DNA from: Desulfuromonas sp. TF
Lineage (GTDB): Bacteria; Desulfobacterota; Desulfuromonadia; Desulfuromonadales; ATBO01
Assembly (NCBI RefSeq): GCF_000472285.1
Contig: NZ_KI421423.1
Span: forward strand, 39,690-103,689
Reading direction: 5' to 3'
Length of the DNA: 64,000 nt
Shown here: piece by piece, positions 44,435 to 52,313 of the stretch
How the letters are laid out: each line of letters opens with the position of its first letter
How positions within the stretch are numbered: the stretch's first letter is position 1
Program-made: the position numbers and the translations under genes
The notes under the pieces: generated by a model
Told to the model about the DNA's origin: nothing
The model's input: the letters and a program-made list of their open reading frames with translations, nothing else
The model's database searches: none

Positions 44435-46375
44435 CTAGATCGCAGTCCTTTCAAAAGGAGCAGCCTCATCCTCCGTCAGAATTCCCCGCTGGATGAAGTC
44501 CTCGCTCACGAAATCCAGGCCCAGCCCGTCCAGGGTCTCCCTGGTCGGAATGCCGTCGTTATTCCATCCCTTGAACTTGTAATATTCGTCCAGCAGCTTC
44601 TTTTCCGTTTCGGGTTCACGATTTTTCCAGTGGTCCTCGGGGGGCTTCTCATCGGCTCTCCTTAGTCCCCTTCTGATATTGAGGGCCCTGACAAGATTCC
44701 GATTTCTCTTCGCTGTCTCCCAGAGCCTGTCCGAATCAAGGTCGATCCCCGACGCATGTGAGATGAAGCCGGGCAGATTATAAATGTGATAGGGCGGCCT
44801 TCCGCCGAACTGCCCCCTGAACGACGACAGAAAGGCGCAGGTGCCGATGGCATCGTCGATGTAATGCATGGTCTCATTCCAGTCGCAGATGTGAACAGCG
44901 GCTTCGATCGATGGATTTTGACGGGGCTCCCATTCCATGAACCATTTTTTGAACCTCTCGGGAGCCGCGTCCCACTGCTTTACGAACTCCTCCCTCTCTT
45001 TCCTGTCGGCAATGGGCGCCTGTGGGAAGGATCCTTCAATCTGGGTGATATTGATCTTCTCGCCGGTGGCATACATCAGAAAATAAGGATAATTAACATG
45101 CCCCAGCTTGATGGGCACCTGTTCGAACTTCTTGATGGTGTTATGATCGTATTCTTCCGCACCGTTTCCGATCTGCCGGGCCGCCCAATAAACGCCGTTG
45201 GCCAGAACATCGCCGATCCCTTCCCGCCGGACGATCTTTTCGACGAGGTAGAAAAATCTGGACTCGTTGTCGGCAGGGAAGTCCGGCAGGTCCTTGTCCG
45301 TTAGAATACCGGCCTCGTAAAGTTCGATGGCGAAGGCCATGACCTGCGGCGTCGAGTAGGCGTCGAGTCCATGCTCCTGGGTCACGCCGATGATGTCATA
45401 GTCGAAATCGAGGTCTCCAAAGGCTGCCATCGCATATGTCAGCTTGCTGTAGCATTTCTGGAAATACGGAGGCCGCCCAGGATAGACGATCGCCTGATGG
45501 CAATCCTTCGGACAGTTGTGGCAGGCCGTCCAGCGAACCCGCAACTTCTCTTCAAGCGCCATCCACTCTTCTTCCATCTCTTTGGTAAAGAAATTCCTTC
45601 TCCGAGCCCGAGCATTCCCCCAGGCAAAATTGTCGACGTGAAAGGCGTCGCCTTCCCCGTGAGCCATGGTGTCCCCGCAATCCTTGTTGTCATGCATCTC
45701 CCGATACATGGGTATGCTGATCTCGGAAAGCTCAGCCGGCCTGGCAACATGGACGTCCCTGGTCCCCCGAACGACGATCGCCTTTATTCTTTTATCCCCC
45801 ATGATCACGCCGACCCCTCGCGAGGCGCTGGAGTTGGCGTGTTCGATGCTCGCCATATAAACCCTGTTTTCACCCGCCAGGCCGATGGAGGCTACCTGGG
45901 CGTCAGGCTCATTCAATTCCTCCTTAAGGAGAGTCGCCGTTTCCTGAGCACCTTTTCCCCGCAGGTGGCCGGCATCACGAATCTCCACCTTGTCGTTCTT
46001 GATCCACAGATAGACCAGGTCGGGGGCCTTGCCGCGGAAGATTATTTTGTCGTAACCGGCATACTTCAGTTCCGGACCGAAAAATCCCCCGAACAGGGAG
46101 TGCGAGTAGAGACCCGTCTGGGGAGAGAAGGTATCGACCGACGTGCGGTTGGCGCCGGGAACGGGAGTGGAATGCAGGAGGCCGGTGCTGAATATGAGCA
46201 GGTTGTCGGGAGAAAAAGGGTCGACCTCGGGCGGAACCCTGTCCCAGAGGATCTTCGCGGCGGTCCCCTGTCCCCCAAGGTAAAGTTCGGTCATTTCCGG
46301 GTCGGTAGCGACCTTTTCGATGTTTCCCCGGGAAAGATCGATCTCCAAGTCAAAGCCTGTCTCCGCGTACCGCAT
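44435..46375 (-). CDS. bamB: BamB-like tungsten active-site subunit of class II benzoyl-CoA reductase
   Basis: 646 residues of the aldehyde:ferredoxin oxidoreductase family, opening MRYAETGFDLEIDLSRG, close to what I recall of Geobacter BamB. The cluster motif is CHNCPKDC. His246 in FHVDNFAWGNAR fits the active-site His260 of Geobacter BamB, and the DDAIGTCAFLSSF region is typical. AGGAG precedes the ATG. BamB reduces benzoyl-CoA to the cyclic dienoyl-CoA within the BamBCDEFGHI complex. Genes for the D-I subunits are absent from the window. A related substrate cannot be excluded. Confidence 0.85.
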   Translation of the reverse strand: MRYAETGFDLEIDLSRGNIEKVATDPEMTELYLGGQGTAAKILWDRVPPEVDPFSPDNLLIFSTGLLHSTPVPGANRTSVDTFSPQTGLYSHSLFGGFFGPELKYAGYDKIIFRGKAPDLVYLWIKNDKVEIRDAGHLRGKGAQETATLLKEELNEPDAQVASIGLAGENRVYMASIEHANSSASRGVGVIMGDKRIKAIVVRGTRDVHVARPAELSEISIPMYREMHDNKDCGDTMAHGEGDAFHVDNFAWGNARARRRNFFTKEMEEEWMALEEKLRVRWTACHNCPKDCHQAIVYPGRPPYFQKCYSKLTYAMAAFGDLDFDYDIIGVTQEHGLDAYSTPQVMAFAIELYEAGILTDKDLPDFPADNESRFFYLVEKIVRREGIGDVLANGVYWAARQIGNGAEEYDHNTIKKFEQVPIKLGHVNYPYFLMYATGEKINITQIEGSFPQAPIADRKEREEFVKQWDAAPERFKKWFMEWEPRQNPSIEAAVHICDWNETMHYIDDAIGTCAFLSSFRGQFGGRPPYHIYNLPGFISHASGIDLDSDRLWETAKRNRNLVRALNIRRGLRRADEKPPEDHWKNREPETEKKLLDEYYKFKGWNNDGIPTRETLDGLGLDFVSEDFIQRGILTEDEAAPFERTAI

Positions 46376-46470
46376 TTCTCTTAACTCCTTCTATTTGACC
46401 GGCGCATATGGGTATTGGCGTACCTCTTTACCACTATGGCCGCCATAAAATCAAAAGCTTGAAGGCATTT

Positions 46471-46552
46471 GAACAGGGATGAAGGGGATAAAAGGGATGT
46501 AATCCCAATTCCTTAAGATGAATCATCCCCTTCATCCCTTTTATCCCCGTGA
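46471..46552. repeat. Long inverted repeat downstream of the cyclase gene
   Basis: Arms GGGGATAAAAGGGATG (46484-46499) and CATCCCTTTTATCCCC (46533-46548) pair perfectly over 16 bases, with alternative pairings from extra GGGAT/ATCCC units. It lies in the 215-base gap between the cyclase gene and bamB. Similar GGGGATAAAAGGGAT elements occur as dispersed repeats in many bacteria. It may end or attenuate the cyclase transcript. Confidence 0.6.
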
Positions 46553-46590
46553 ATAGTTTTGACTTGTCACGGACAATCTAAAAACTTGCC

Positions 46591-47382
46591 TCAGGCCGAG
46601 GTGATGGCAAACACGCGCACCGGGCTGCCGGACCCGCCGACGATCTTCATGGGCGCGGTAATCAGAATCGCCCCTGTGGGCGGCAGCTGATCGAGGTTGC
46701 ACAGGCTGGCAAGGCCGTATTTGCCCGCGCCATGGATCAGATGATGGCAGGGAAACATGGGGTCGAAGAGATGGGACTGACCGGCGTCCGTCCCCACGGT
46801 CTCTGTCCCGAATCCGGCCACATCGCGTTCGATCAGGAAACGAATGCATTCCACGCTCGGTCCCGGGCAGTGGGCTCCGTCCTCCTTCAGGTTGAGAAAG
46901 GCGTCCGCGTCGGTGCGCTTGGACCAATCGGTTCGCATCAGCACCCAGGAGCCTGCGGGGATGCGGCCGTGCGCCTGCTCCCACTTCTCCAGAAATTCGG
47001 GAGTCAGCAAAAAGTCCTCGTCGTCGGCCGACTCCTTGCTGGTGTCGATGACGCAGACCGGCGCGATATGATTTTGTACGGGAATGCTGTCCAGGGTGTT
47101 GTGCGGTTGGTCTTTACCCGTGACCCAGTGGCTCGGGGTATCGAAATGCGTCCCGGTATGCTCGCCGAGCGTGATGGTATTCCAGTGCCAGCCCGGCCCC
47201 TTGTCATCATACCTGGAAATGACCTCCCTGGTAAAACCTGGCGATTGGGCGAACTCGGGCGGCAGGGCGATCACAGGCGTCTCCTCGCCCAGCGGTTGCG
47301 TCAGGTCCACCATTTTGATGCTTCCATGCGTCAGACCATTCAACACATGCTCCAACACCTGCGAAGGATTCGACATGTACAT
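46591..47382 (-). CDS. Cyclase-family (PF04199) metal-dependent hydrolase
   Basis: 263 residues from the ATG at 47382 behind AGGAG. The signature GEHTGTHFDTPSHW (HxGTHxDxPxH) marks the kynurenine formamidase/isatin hydrolase/'cyclase' family, whose members open amide or lactam rings with a bound metal. Later motifs are FGTETVGTDAG and HHLIHGAGKYGLASLCNL. It is placed behind its own sigma-54 promoter with the triple box, 215 bases before bamB. With tryptophanase and molybdenum hydroxylases nearby, an isatin-type or other ring-opening step is an attractive but unproven role. Confidence 0.78.
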   Translation of the reverse strand: MYMSNPSQVLEHVLNGLTHGSIKMVDLTQPLGEETPVIALPPEFAQSPGFTREVISRYDDKGPGWHWNTITLGEHTGTHFDTPSHWVTGKDQPHNTLDSIPVQNHIAPVCVIDTSKESADDEDFLLTPEFLEKWEQAHGRIPAGSWVLMRTDWSKRTDADAFLNLKEDGAHCPGPSVECIRFLIERDVAGFGTETVGTDAGQSHLFDPMFPCHHLIHGAGKYGLASLCNLDQLPPTGAILITAPMKIVGGSGSPVRVFAITSA

Positions 47383-47527
47383 AGCGTATACTCCTGTCTT
47401 GTTAGGGTTGTTGATCGAAAAATTCGCATTTCCAGGGCCGCCGCAAACCGCCAAGGAACTTCGGTCGCATATCAGGCCGGGAGCTTACATTCTAGATAAG
47501 GCATCCGCACACTATGGGGCATATCCT

Positions 47528-47545
47528 TTGCCACTATGATGCCAA
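47528..47545 (-). promoter_or_regulatory. Sigma-54 promoter of the cyclase gene
   Basis: Minus-strand TTGGCATCATAGTGGCAA, GG and GC ten bases apart. Predicted start of transcription is about 47518, with a leader of about 135 bases. Confidence 0.78.
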
Positions 47546-47623
47546 TCCTTCCTGCTTCTCTTAACTGACTGAAAGTTATAGATTTTAGTCCTTTTTGGAG
47601 AAGTGAAACCGAGGTTGAACGGA

Positions 47624-47735
47624 TATAAGAAAACTTTGCGGGATTATTAAGCCGGATGGAAAGGAGACGGAATAACCGGGGAGAGACAGGTATAATCTAG
47701 TCTTGGGCTCATAAGAAAAGCTTGCCCCCTTCGTC
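47624..47735. promoter_or_regulatory. Triple activator-site cassette upstream of the cyclase gene
   Basis: Boxes TATAAGAAAACTTTGC (47624-47639), TATAATCTAGTCTTGG (47691-47706) and CATAAGAAAAGCTTGC (47710-47725), the last followed by CCCCTTCG. Box 1 begins 81 bases from the -24 GG; boxes 2 and 3 begin 67 and 86 bases beyond box 1. This nearly copies the fdhD cassette. Confidence 0.65.
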
Positions 47736-47739
47736 GTTC

Positions 47740-48171
47740 CTATTCGCCTTGAGCCTGGTACGTCTCGAACTTCCTGCGCAGGTCATCGGGAACCGGAGTG
47801 GGTTTTCCGTCCTCCAGGTTGATAAGGACGAGAACCGACTGGGCGCGCAGACGCTGTTCCTCAGCCACCGAGCCGATGAATTCGATCGTTATCGACGTCG
47901 ATCCTATCTTCTTCAGCCGTACCGATATGTCGATCACTTCGCCGAGCAGACATGGCTTCATGAAGCTGCACTCGGTATGGGCGGTCGGCAGCCCCAGCCC
48001 CCGGTTCAGAATGAGCCCTGCGTAGTCGACCTTCAGTTCGATGTTGAACCAGTCTTCAACCGCCGCCTGAAACTTCTCGAAAAACCGCGAAAAAAAGACG
48101 AACCCCCCCGGGTCGGTATGAGTAAAACGAGCCCGGCTGCTGTGCGTATAGTAGGGTTTTTTGTCTGGCAT
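47740..48171 (-). CDS. 4-hydroxybenzoyl-CoA-type acyl-CoA thioesterase
   Basis: 143 residues from the ATG at 48171. Hot-dog fold of the 4HBT type: RARFTHTDPGGFVFFSRFFEKF carries the usual active-site Asp, followed by the helix and the SVRLKKIGSTSITIEF strand. It lies 90 bases after the molybdenum-hydroxylase large subunit, with a stem-loop between. Probably releases an aromatic or aliphatic acid from a CoA ester. Confidence 0.8.
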   Translation of the reverse strand: MPDKKPYYTHSSRARFTHTDPGGFVFFSRFFEKFQAAVEDWFNIELKVDYAGLILNRGLGLPTAHTECSFMKPCLLGEVIDISVRLKKIGSTSITIEFIGSVAEEQRLRAQSVLVLINLEDGKPTPVPDDLRRKFETYQAQGE

Positions 48172-48219
48172 TGTTGTTCCTGAGATCAAGGAAGGATATC
48201 CGGCGCCTGACGGCAAGGG

Positions 48220-48249
48220 GGTGAGGCTGTCCTGCCGGACAGCCTCACC
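48220..48249 (-). terminator. Strong stem-loop after the molybdenum-hydroxylase operon
   Basis: A perfect 13-base stem GGTGAGGCTGTCC / GGACAGCCTCACC with a 4-base loop, 13 bases past the large-subunit stop. There is no T-tract, so it may be a processing or rho-assisted site. A partial relative (CCGGACAGCCTCACC) occurs near 32010, between padD and padE. Confidence 0.6.
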
Positions 48250-48261
48250 GGATAGAAGGGG

Positions 48262-50613
48262 TTACGCTACTTTTTGTTTCCGAAGGGCCTGGAGAATCTT
48301 TTCCGGCGTGATCGGAGCTTCGGTGAACATGATTCCAAGGGCGTGAGAGATGGCATTGGCTGTAGCGCCCACGGGGTTCACCGGCCCGGCTTCGCCGACG
48401 CTCTTGAGACCGAAGGGAGCCACGGGGTCGGGCTGTTCCACCAGGATGGTCTTGATCTTCGGCATATCCATGGGTCCGAGCATTTTGTAGTCGGTGAAGC
48501 TGTTGTTGCGGCACAAGCCCTTCGCGTCATAATGGATATTCTCGGTGAGGGTCATGCCGAGTGCCTGCTGGGCTCCGCCCTCGAGCTGCCCTTCAACCGC
48601 CTTGGGATTGATGGCCCGCCCGATGTCGTGCGCCAGAACAAGCTCCAGCACCTTGACCTCACCGGTTTCGGTGTCCACCTCCACTTCGGCGAAGCAGGCG
48701 CCGAAGGGAGGGGAGTTGTGGCTGGGAAAGTGGCTGGCATATCCCTGGATCTGTCCGGGAACGCCGTTGGCTTCACCGGTCTGCGGATTGACGAAGTGAT
48801 AGACTCCGGTGTGGCAGATTTCCCGGACGCTCATCGTCTTTTCGGGGTCGGCTCTGGAGATGACCCGGCGGTCCCTGATCTCCAGATCCTCCGCCGGCAC
48901 GTCCAGGCGCTGCGCCGCGCGTTCGATGAGCTGCCGATTGACGTCCTCGCAGGCCTTGAGTACGGCGCCGCCGCCGACATAGGTGGTGCGGCTGGCGTGG
49001 GAGCCGATGTCGAAGCCGGCCGCGTCCATGTTGACGAGCAGGTGGATCTCCTCCATCGGCATGCCGAGGGTCTCGGCAGCCATCTGCTTGAGCACCGTGT
49101 GGGCTCCCTGGCCCAGGTCGGAGCAGGAGAGGGTGATGACGGCGGAGGCGTCTTCGTTCATCTTGACGGTGCAGGTGGTGTGCTCCAGGAGCATCGGCAT
49201 GGCGCCGCTGGTATGGTTCATCACGCCGACGCCGATCCCCCGTCGCTTGCTGCCGGTCTGGTTGGCGTAGCGGGCGCGTTTTTCCTTCCAGCCGATGGCC
49301 TCCGCTCCCCTGTCGAGACACTCGTCCAGGGCGCAGGAGGAGTAGGGTACGCCGATGCACCAGCCGTCGTCGCCGGCCTGCTTGTGCCACTTCTTGCGCC
49401 ACTCCACGGGATCGAATCCGAGCTTTTCGCAGGCCCGGTCGATCATCTGCTCCAGGACGAAGTTGGTCTGGGGATTGCCGTACCCGCGAAAGGCGCCGCT
49501 GGGGGCCTGGTTGGTGTAGAAGGTGTCGCCCTTGTAGCGGATGGCGTTGAACTTGTACATGCCGGTGAGCCAGGATCCGGTGGTAAACGCCGTCCCGGAG
49601 CCGTGGGTATAATAGCCGCCCCTGTCCGAGGTGAAATGCGCGTCGGCGGCGACGGGAGTGCCATCCTTCCTGAAGCCCATTCTGATCCGGTACTTGCCCG
49701 GATGCCGGCTTTCCGAGGCGACCCAGTCTTCCTCGCGGGCCGACTGGACTTTGACGGGCCGGCCGGGAACAGCCATGGCCATGGCGCAGGTCTCGGGCTC
49801 GAAGACCATCCCCAGCCGGGCGCCGAAGCCGCCGCCGATGGTGGTGGAGACCAGGTTGATCCGCGACATCGGCAGTTCGAACAGGCGGGCCAGTTTGTTG
49901 TGAACACATTTGGGCATCTGGGTCGAGGTCCAGCAGTTCAGCCGCCCCGACTGATCATAATGGGCCACATAGGCGTGGGGTTCCATCTGGGCCTGTTTGA
50001 CCTTGGGCAGCGTGAAGGTCTCCTCGAGAACCAGATCGGCCTTTTCCATCTCGGCGTTGACATCCCCCCAGCCGTAAGCGTTGTCCGGAAAGAGCGCCTC
50101 GGGAAGCTGGAAGGCCATGTTGCCGGGCTTGCGCTCATCGAACTGGTACGCTTCCGGCACGGCGGATTCCTCGGCCCGCAGATAGACCGGCAGGGGCTCG
50201 TAAAGGACTTTGACCTTCCGGGCCGCGATCTCGGCAATCTCTTCGGTCTCGGCGATGATGCCGCAGATGGCGTCCCCCTGGTGGCGGACGTGGTCGGTGA
50301 AAATCCGCTGGTCCTCGATATCCCCCAGAAGCTGACCCAGGTCCTCTGGAACCATCAGATCCAGAACGCCGGTGTTGTATAAATTCCGGGTGACATCTCC
50401 GGGGCCCAGGACCTTGACCACCCCGGGCACTTTCTGTGCTTCCGAGAGGTCGAGGCGGGACACCCTGGCATGGGCATGTTCCCAGCAGCGCACGATTTTG
50501 CCGTAGAGCATGCCGGGGAGATGGAGGTCGGCGGCATAGACGGCCTGCCCGGTGACCTTCTGCCGGGCATCGACCTTGGGAACGCTCTTGCCGATATAGT
50601 TCAGTTTGCTCAT
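48262..50613 (-). CDS. Molybdenum hydroxylase (xanthine dehydrogenase family), large Moco subunit
   Basis: 783 residues. The N-terminal domain begins YIGKSVPKVDARQKVTGQAVYAADL. Cofactor-binding signatures are GGGFGARLG, APSGAFRGYGNPQ, CSDLGQGAHT, and the catalytic glutamate in KSVGEAGPVNP near the C-terminus. Family members hydroxylate N-heterocycles, aldehydes or activated ring carbons, or reduce 4-hydroxybenzoyl-CoA. The order FAD - FeS - Moco resembles coxMSL. Substrate is unknown; indole or an indole derivative is a guess from the neighbouring tryptophan genes. Confidence 0.87.
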   Translation of the reverse strand: MSKLNYIGKSVPKVDARQKVTGQAVYAADLHLPGMLYGKIVRCWEHAHARVSRLDLSEAQKVPGVVKVLGPGDVTRNLYNTGVLDLMVPEDLGQLLGDIEDQRIFTDHVRHQGDAICGIIAETEEIAEIAARKVKVLYEPLPVYLRAEESAVPEAYQFDERKPGNMAFQLPEALFPDNAYGWGDVNAEMEKADLVLEETFTLPKVKQAQMEPHAYVAHYDQSGRLNCWTSTQMPKCVHNKLARLFELPMSRINLVSTTIGGGFGARLGMVFEPETCAMAMAVPGRPVKVQSAREEDWVASESRHPGKYRIRMGFRKDGTPVAADAHFTSDRGGYYTHGSGTAFTTGSWLTGMYKFNAIRYKGDTFYTNQAPSGAFRGYGNPQTNFVLEQMIDRACEKLGFDPVEWRKKWHKQAGDDGWCIGVPYSSCALDECLDRGAEAIGWKEKRARYANQTGSKRRGIGVGVMNHTSGAMPMLLEHTTCTVKMNEDASAVITLSCSDLGQGAHTVLKQMAAETLGMPMEEIHLLVNMDAAGFDIGSHASRTTYVGGGAVLKACEDVNRQLIERAAQRLDVPAEDLEIRDRRVISRADPEKTMSVREICHTGVYHFVNPQTGEANGVPGQIQGYASHFPSHNSPPFGACFAEVEVDTETGEVKVLELVLAHDIGRAINPKAVEGQLEGGAQQALGMTLTENIHYDAKGLCRNNSFTDYKMLGPMDMPKIKTILVEQPDPVAPFGLKSVGEAGPVNPVGATANAISHALGIMFTEAPITPEKILQALRKQKVA

Positions 50614-51119
50614 CAGCTCATACCTCCAGCTTTTCGGAGTTGAGAATTGTCGATCATCCGGCTGGCACGCTGCACGGCCCGGACTATTTTTTCATATCCG
50701 GTGCAGCGGCAGATGTTGCCTTCCAGTCCACGGCGGATCTCTTCCTCAGAGGGCGTCGGATTATTTGCCAGGATGCTTGCGGTTTTCATCACCATCCCCG
50801 GCGTGCAATAGCCGCACTGAATGGCTCCCTCGTCGATGAAGGCCTGCTGGATGGGATGAAGTTCCCCGTCGCGGGTGAGGCCGCCCACCGTGGTAATGTG
50901 CCGGCCTTCGACCTCGACGGCCAGGGTGAGGCAGGAGCAGATACTCTCCTTGCCGTCGACGAGTACCGTACAGCCGCCGCATTCGCCGGTTCCGCAGCCG
51001 TATTTCGTCTCCGTCAGCATGAGATCGTCACGCAGGGCCTGCAGCAGAGTCCGGTTGGCGGGTACTTCCAGCCGGTGCTCTTTGCCGTTGACGTTGAGCT
51101 TTATGAATCGGGTTTTCAT
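50613..51119 (-). CDS. Molybdenum hydroxylase, 2x[2Fe-2S] small subunit
   Basis: 168 residues with the plant-type ferredoxin motif CGTGECGGCTVL...CSC and the second cluster motif CGYCTPGMV...CRCTGY. Typical of the small subunit of three-chain molybdenum hydroxylases. Its stop overlaps the start of the large subunit (TGATG). Confidence 0.93.
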   Translation of the reverse strand: MKTRFIKLNVNGKEHRLEVPANRTLLQALRDDLMLTETKYGCGTGECGGCTVLVDGKESICSCLTLAVEVEGRHITTVGGLTRDGELHPIQQAFIDEGAIQCGYCTPGMVMKTASILANNPTPSEEEIRRGLEGNICRCTGYEKIVRAVQRASRMIDNSQLRKAGGMS

Positions 51120-51150
51120 GCCATCCTCCCGTGCTTTGTTCGTGAAACGA

Positions 51151-52026
51151 TTAGTTCCGGCCTTCCGCCGCCCGCTCGATCACTCTGCGGAGAATGACTC
51201 CGGCAACCTGCCGTCGATATTCAGCGGTCGAGCGCTGATCGTCGATGGGAGCGATCTCCCTGCGGGCGGATTCCGCGACTTGAAGGAGGATCTCTTCATT
51301 CAGGGTTGCGCCCGCGAGCACGGTTTCCGTCTGCTTGAGGCGCAGGAGAGTGGGGCCGACGCATCCCATGGCGATGCGGGCCTGCCGGCACACGCCCCGA
51401 TCCATTTCGAGGCGGACGGCGACGTTGATCTTCGCCAGGTCCTCATGCACCCGGGTCAGGCGATGGAAAGCCGAGCGGGTCCCCGGGCCGGGCGCCGGAA
51501 TCCGGAGCTCGACAGCCAGTTCATCGCTGCGGCGGGCGGTTTCGCCGTATCCCACCCAGAAATCATCGATATCGACCGACCGACGGCCCTCGGGCCCTTC
51601 CAGGACGACCTGGCCGCCCAGGGCGAGTATGGCGCAGGAGCAGTCACCGGCGGGGGAGCCGCGCATGATGTTGCCGACGACCGTGGCCATGTTGCGGATC
51701 TGCGGCGTGGCAAAAGTGAGCGCCGCCTCGTGGAGCGCCGGGTATTTCTCAGCGATCATGGAGCTGGCCAGGAGGCTGGATATCTTGGATCTGGCGCCGA
51801 TGCGCAGCCCTTCTCCGGGGTTGAATTCGAGGCGATCGAGTTCCGGCAGGGAAGAGAGGCTGAGCAGTGCAGCGGGATTGATCTTGCGGATATAGTTCCA
51901 GATCAGCAGGTCCGTCCCCCCAGCCAGAATCGACACTTTGCCCTGGTATTGTTTCAGTATGCCGATGGCTTCCGGGATGCTTTGTGGTGTGAGATACTCA
52001 AACTGAGGCAATACTCGACTGCTCAT
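51151..52026 (-). CDS. Molybdenum hydroxylase, FAD-binding medium subunit
   Basis: 291 residues, CoxM/XdhB type. FAD motifs are ILAGGTDLL near residue 35 and TVVGNIMRGSPAGD near residue 105. It lacks the extra cysteine loop seen in the 4-hydroxybenzoyl-CoA-reductase-like protein at the window end. First gene of the three-gene unit. Confidence 0.92.
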   Translation of the reverse strand: MSSRVLPQFEYLTPQSIPEAIGILKQYQGKVSILAGGTDLLIWNYIRKINPAALLSLSSLPELDRLEFNPGEGLRIGARSKISSLLASSMIAEKYPALHEAALTFATPQIRNMATVVGNIMRGSPAGDCSCAILALGGQVVLEGPEGRRSVDIDDFWVGYGETARRSDELAVELRIPAPGPGTRSAFHRLTRVHEDLAKINVAVRLEMDRGVCRQARIAMGCVGPTLLRLKQTETVLAGATLNEEILLQVAESARREIAPIDDQRSTAEYRRQVAGVILRRVIERAAEGRN

Positions 52027-52177
52027 AATGATCCCCTTCCGGACAATAAACCATTGTTTTGCATGTAGTGGACCGTCTCCGGTGTGCCGTCTACGTTGAT
52101 CCCCTTGCCATCCGGTGCTATCCCGCTTTCAGAAAGATGCTCCGTGCGGTCAAGGTTACGCACCCTCCCAGCATAAC

Positions 52178-52194
52178 ACATTGTAAAACAATGT
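52178..52194. promoter_or_regulatory. Palindromic operator upstream of the molybdenum-hydroxylase operon
   Basis: ACATTGT-AAA-ACAATGT, perfect 7-base arms. On the minus strand it also reads AACATTGTTTT, resembling the start-site palindrome of the two-component operon. A TTGACC at 52215-52220 could be the -35 of a promoter that this site would overlap. The rest of 52027-52267 shows no gene. Confidence 0.5.
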
Positions 52195-52267
52195 TATCAA
52201 GCCCTCTCTGATCGGGTCAATGTAAAAGGCAAACTGGTAAGCAATGGCTTGAGATTGTTTTTTTTCA

Positions 52268-52304
52268 GGACAATATCCTCGCCCCGATGGCGAGGATATT
52301 GTCC
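52268..52304 (-). terminator. Strong stem-loop terminator after the DUF1329 gene
   Basis: A perfect 16-base stem (GGACAATATCCTCGCC and its complement) with a five-base loop, starting 10 bases after the stop codon. On the minus strand an A-run, not a T-run, follows, so it may be rho-assisted or protective. Confidence 0.7.
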
Positions 52305-52313
52305 ATTCCGAGC

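Noticed and set aside
48274..50382. Plus-strand open frame of about 700 codons opposite the molybdenum-hydroxylase large subunit
   Set aside because: Antisense shadow in GC-rich DNA; the minus-strand gene carries all cofactor motifs.
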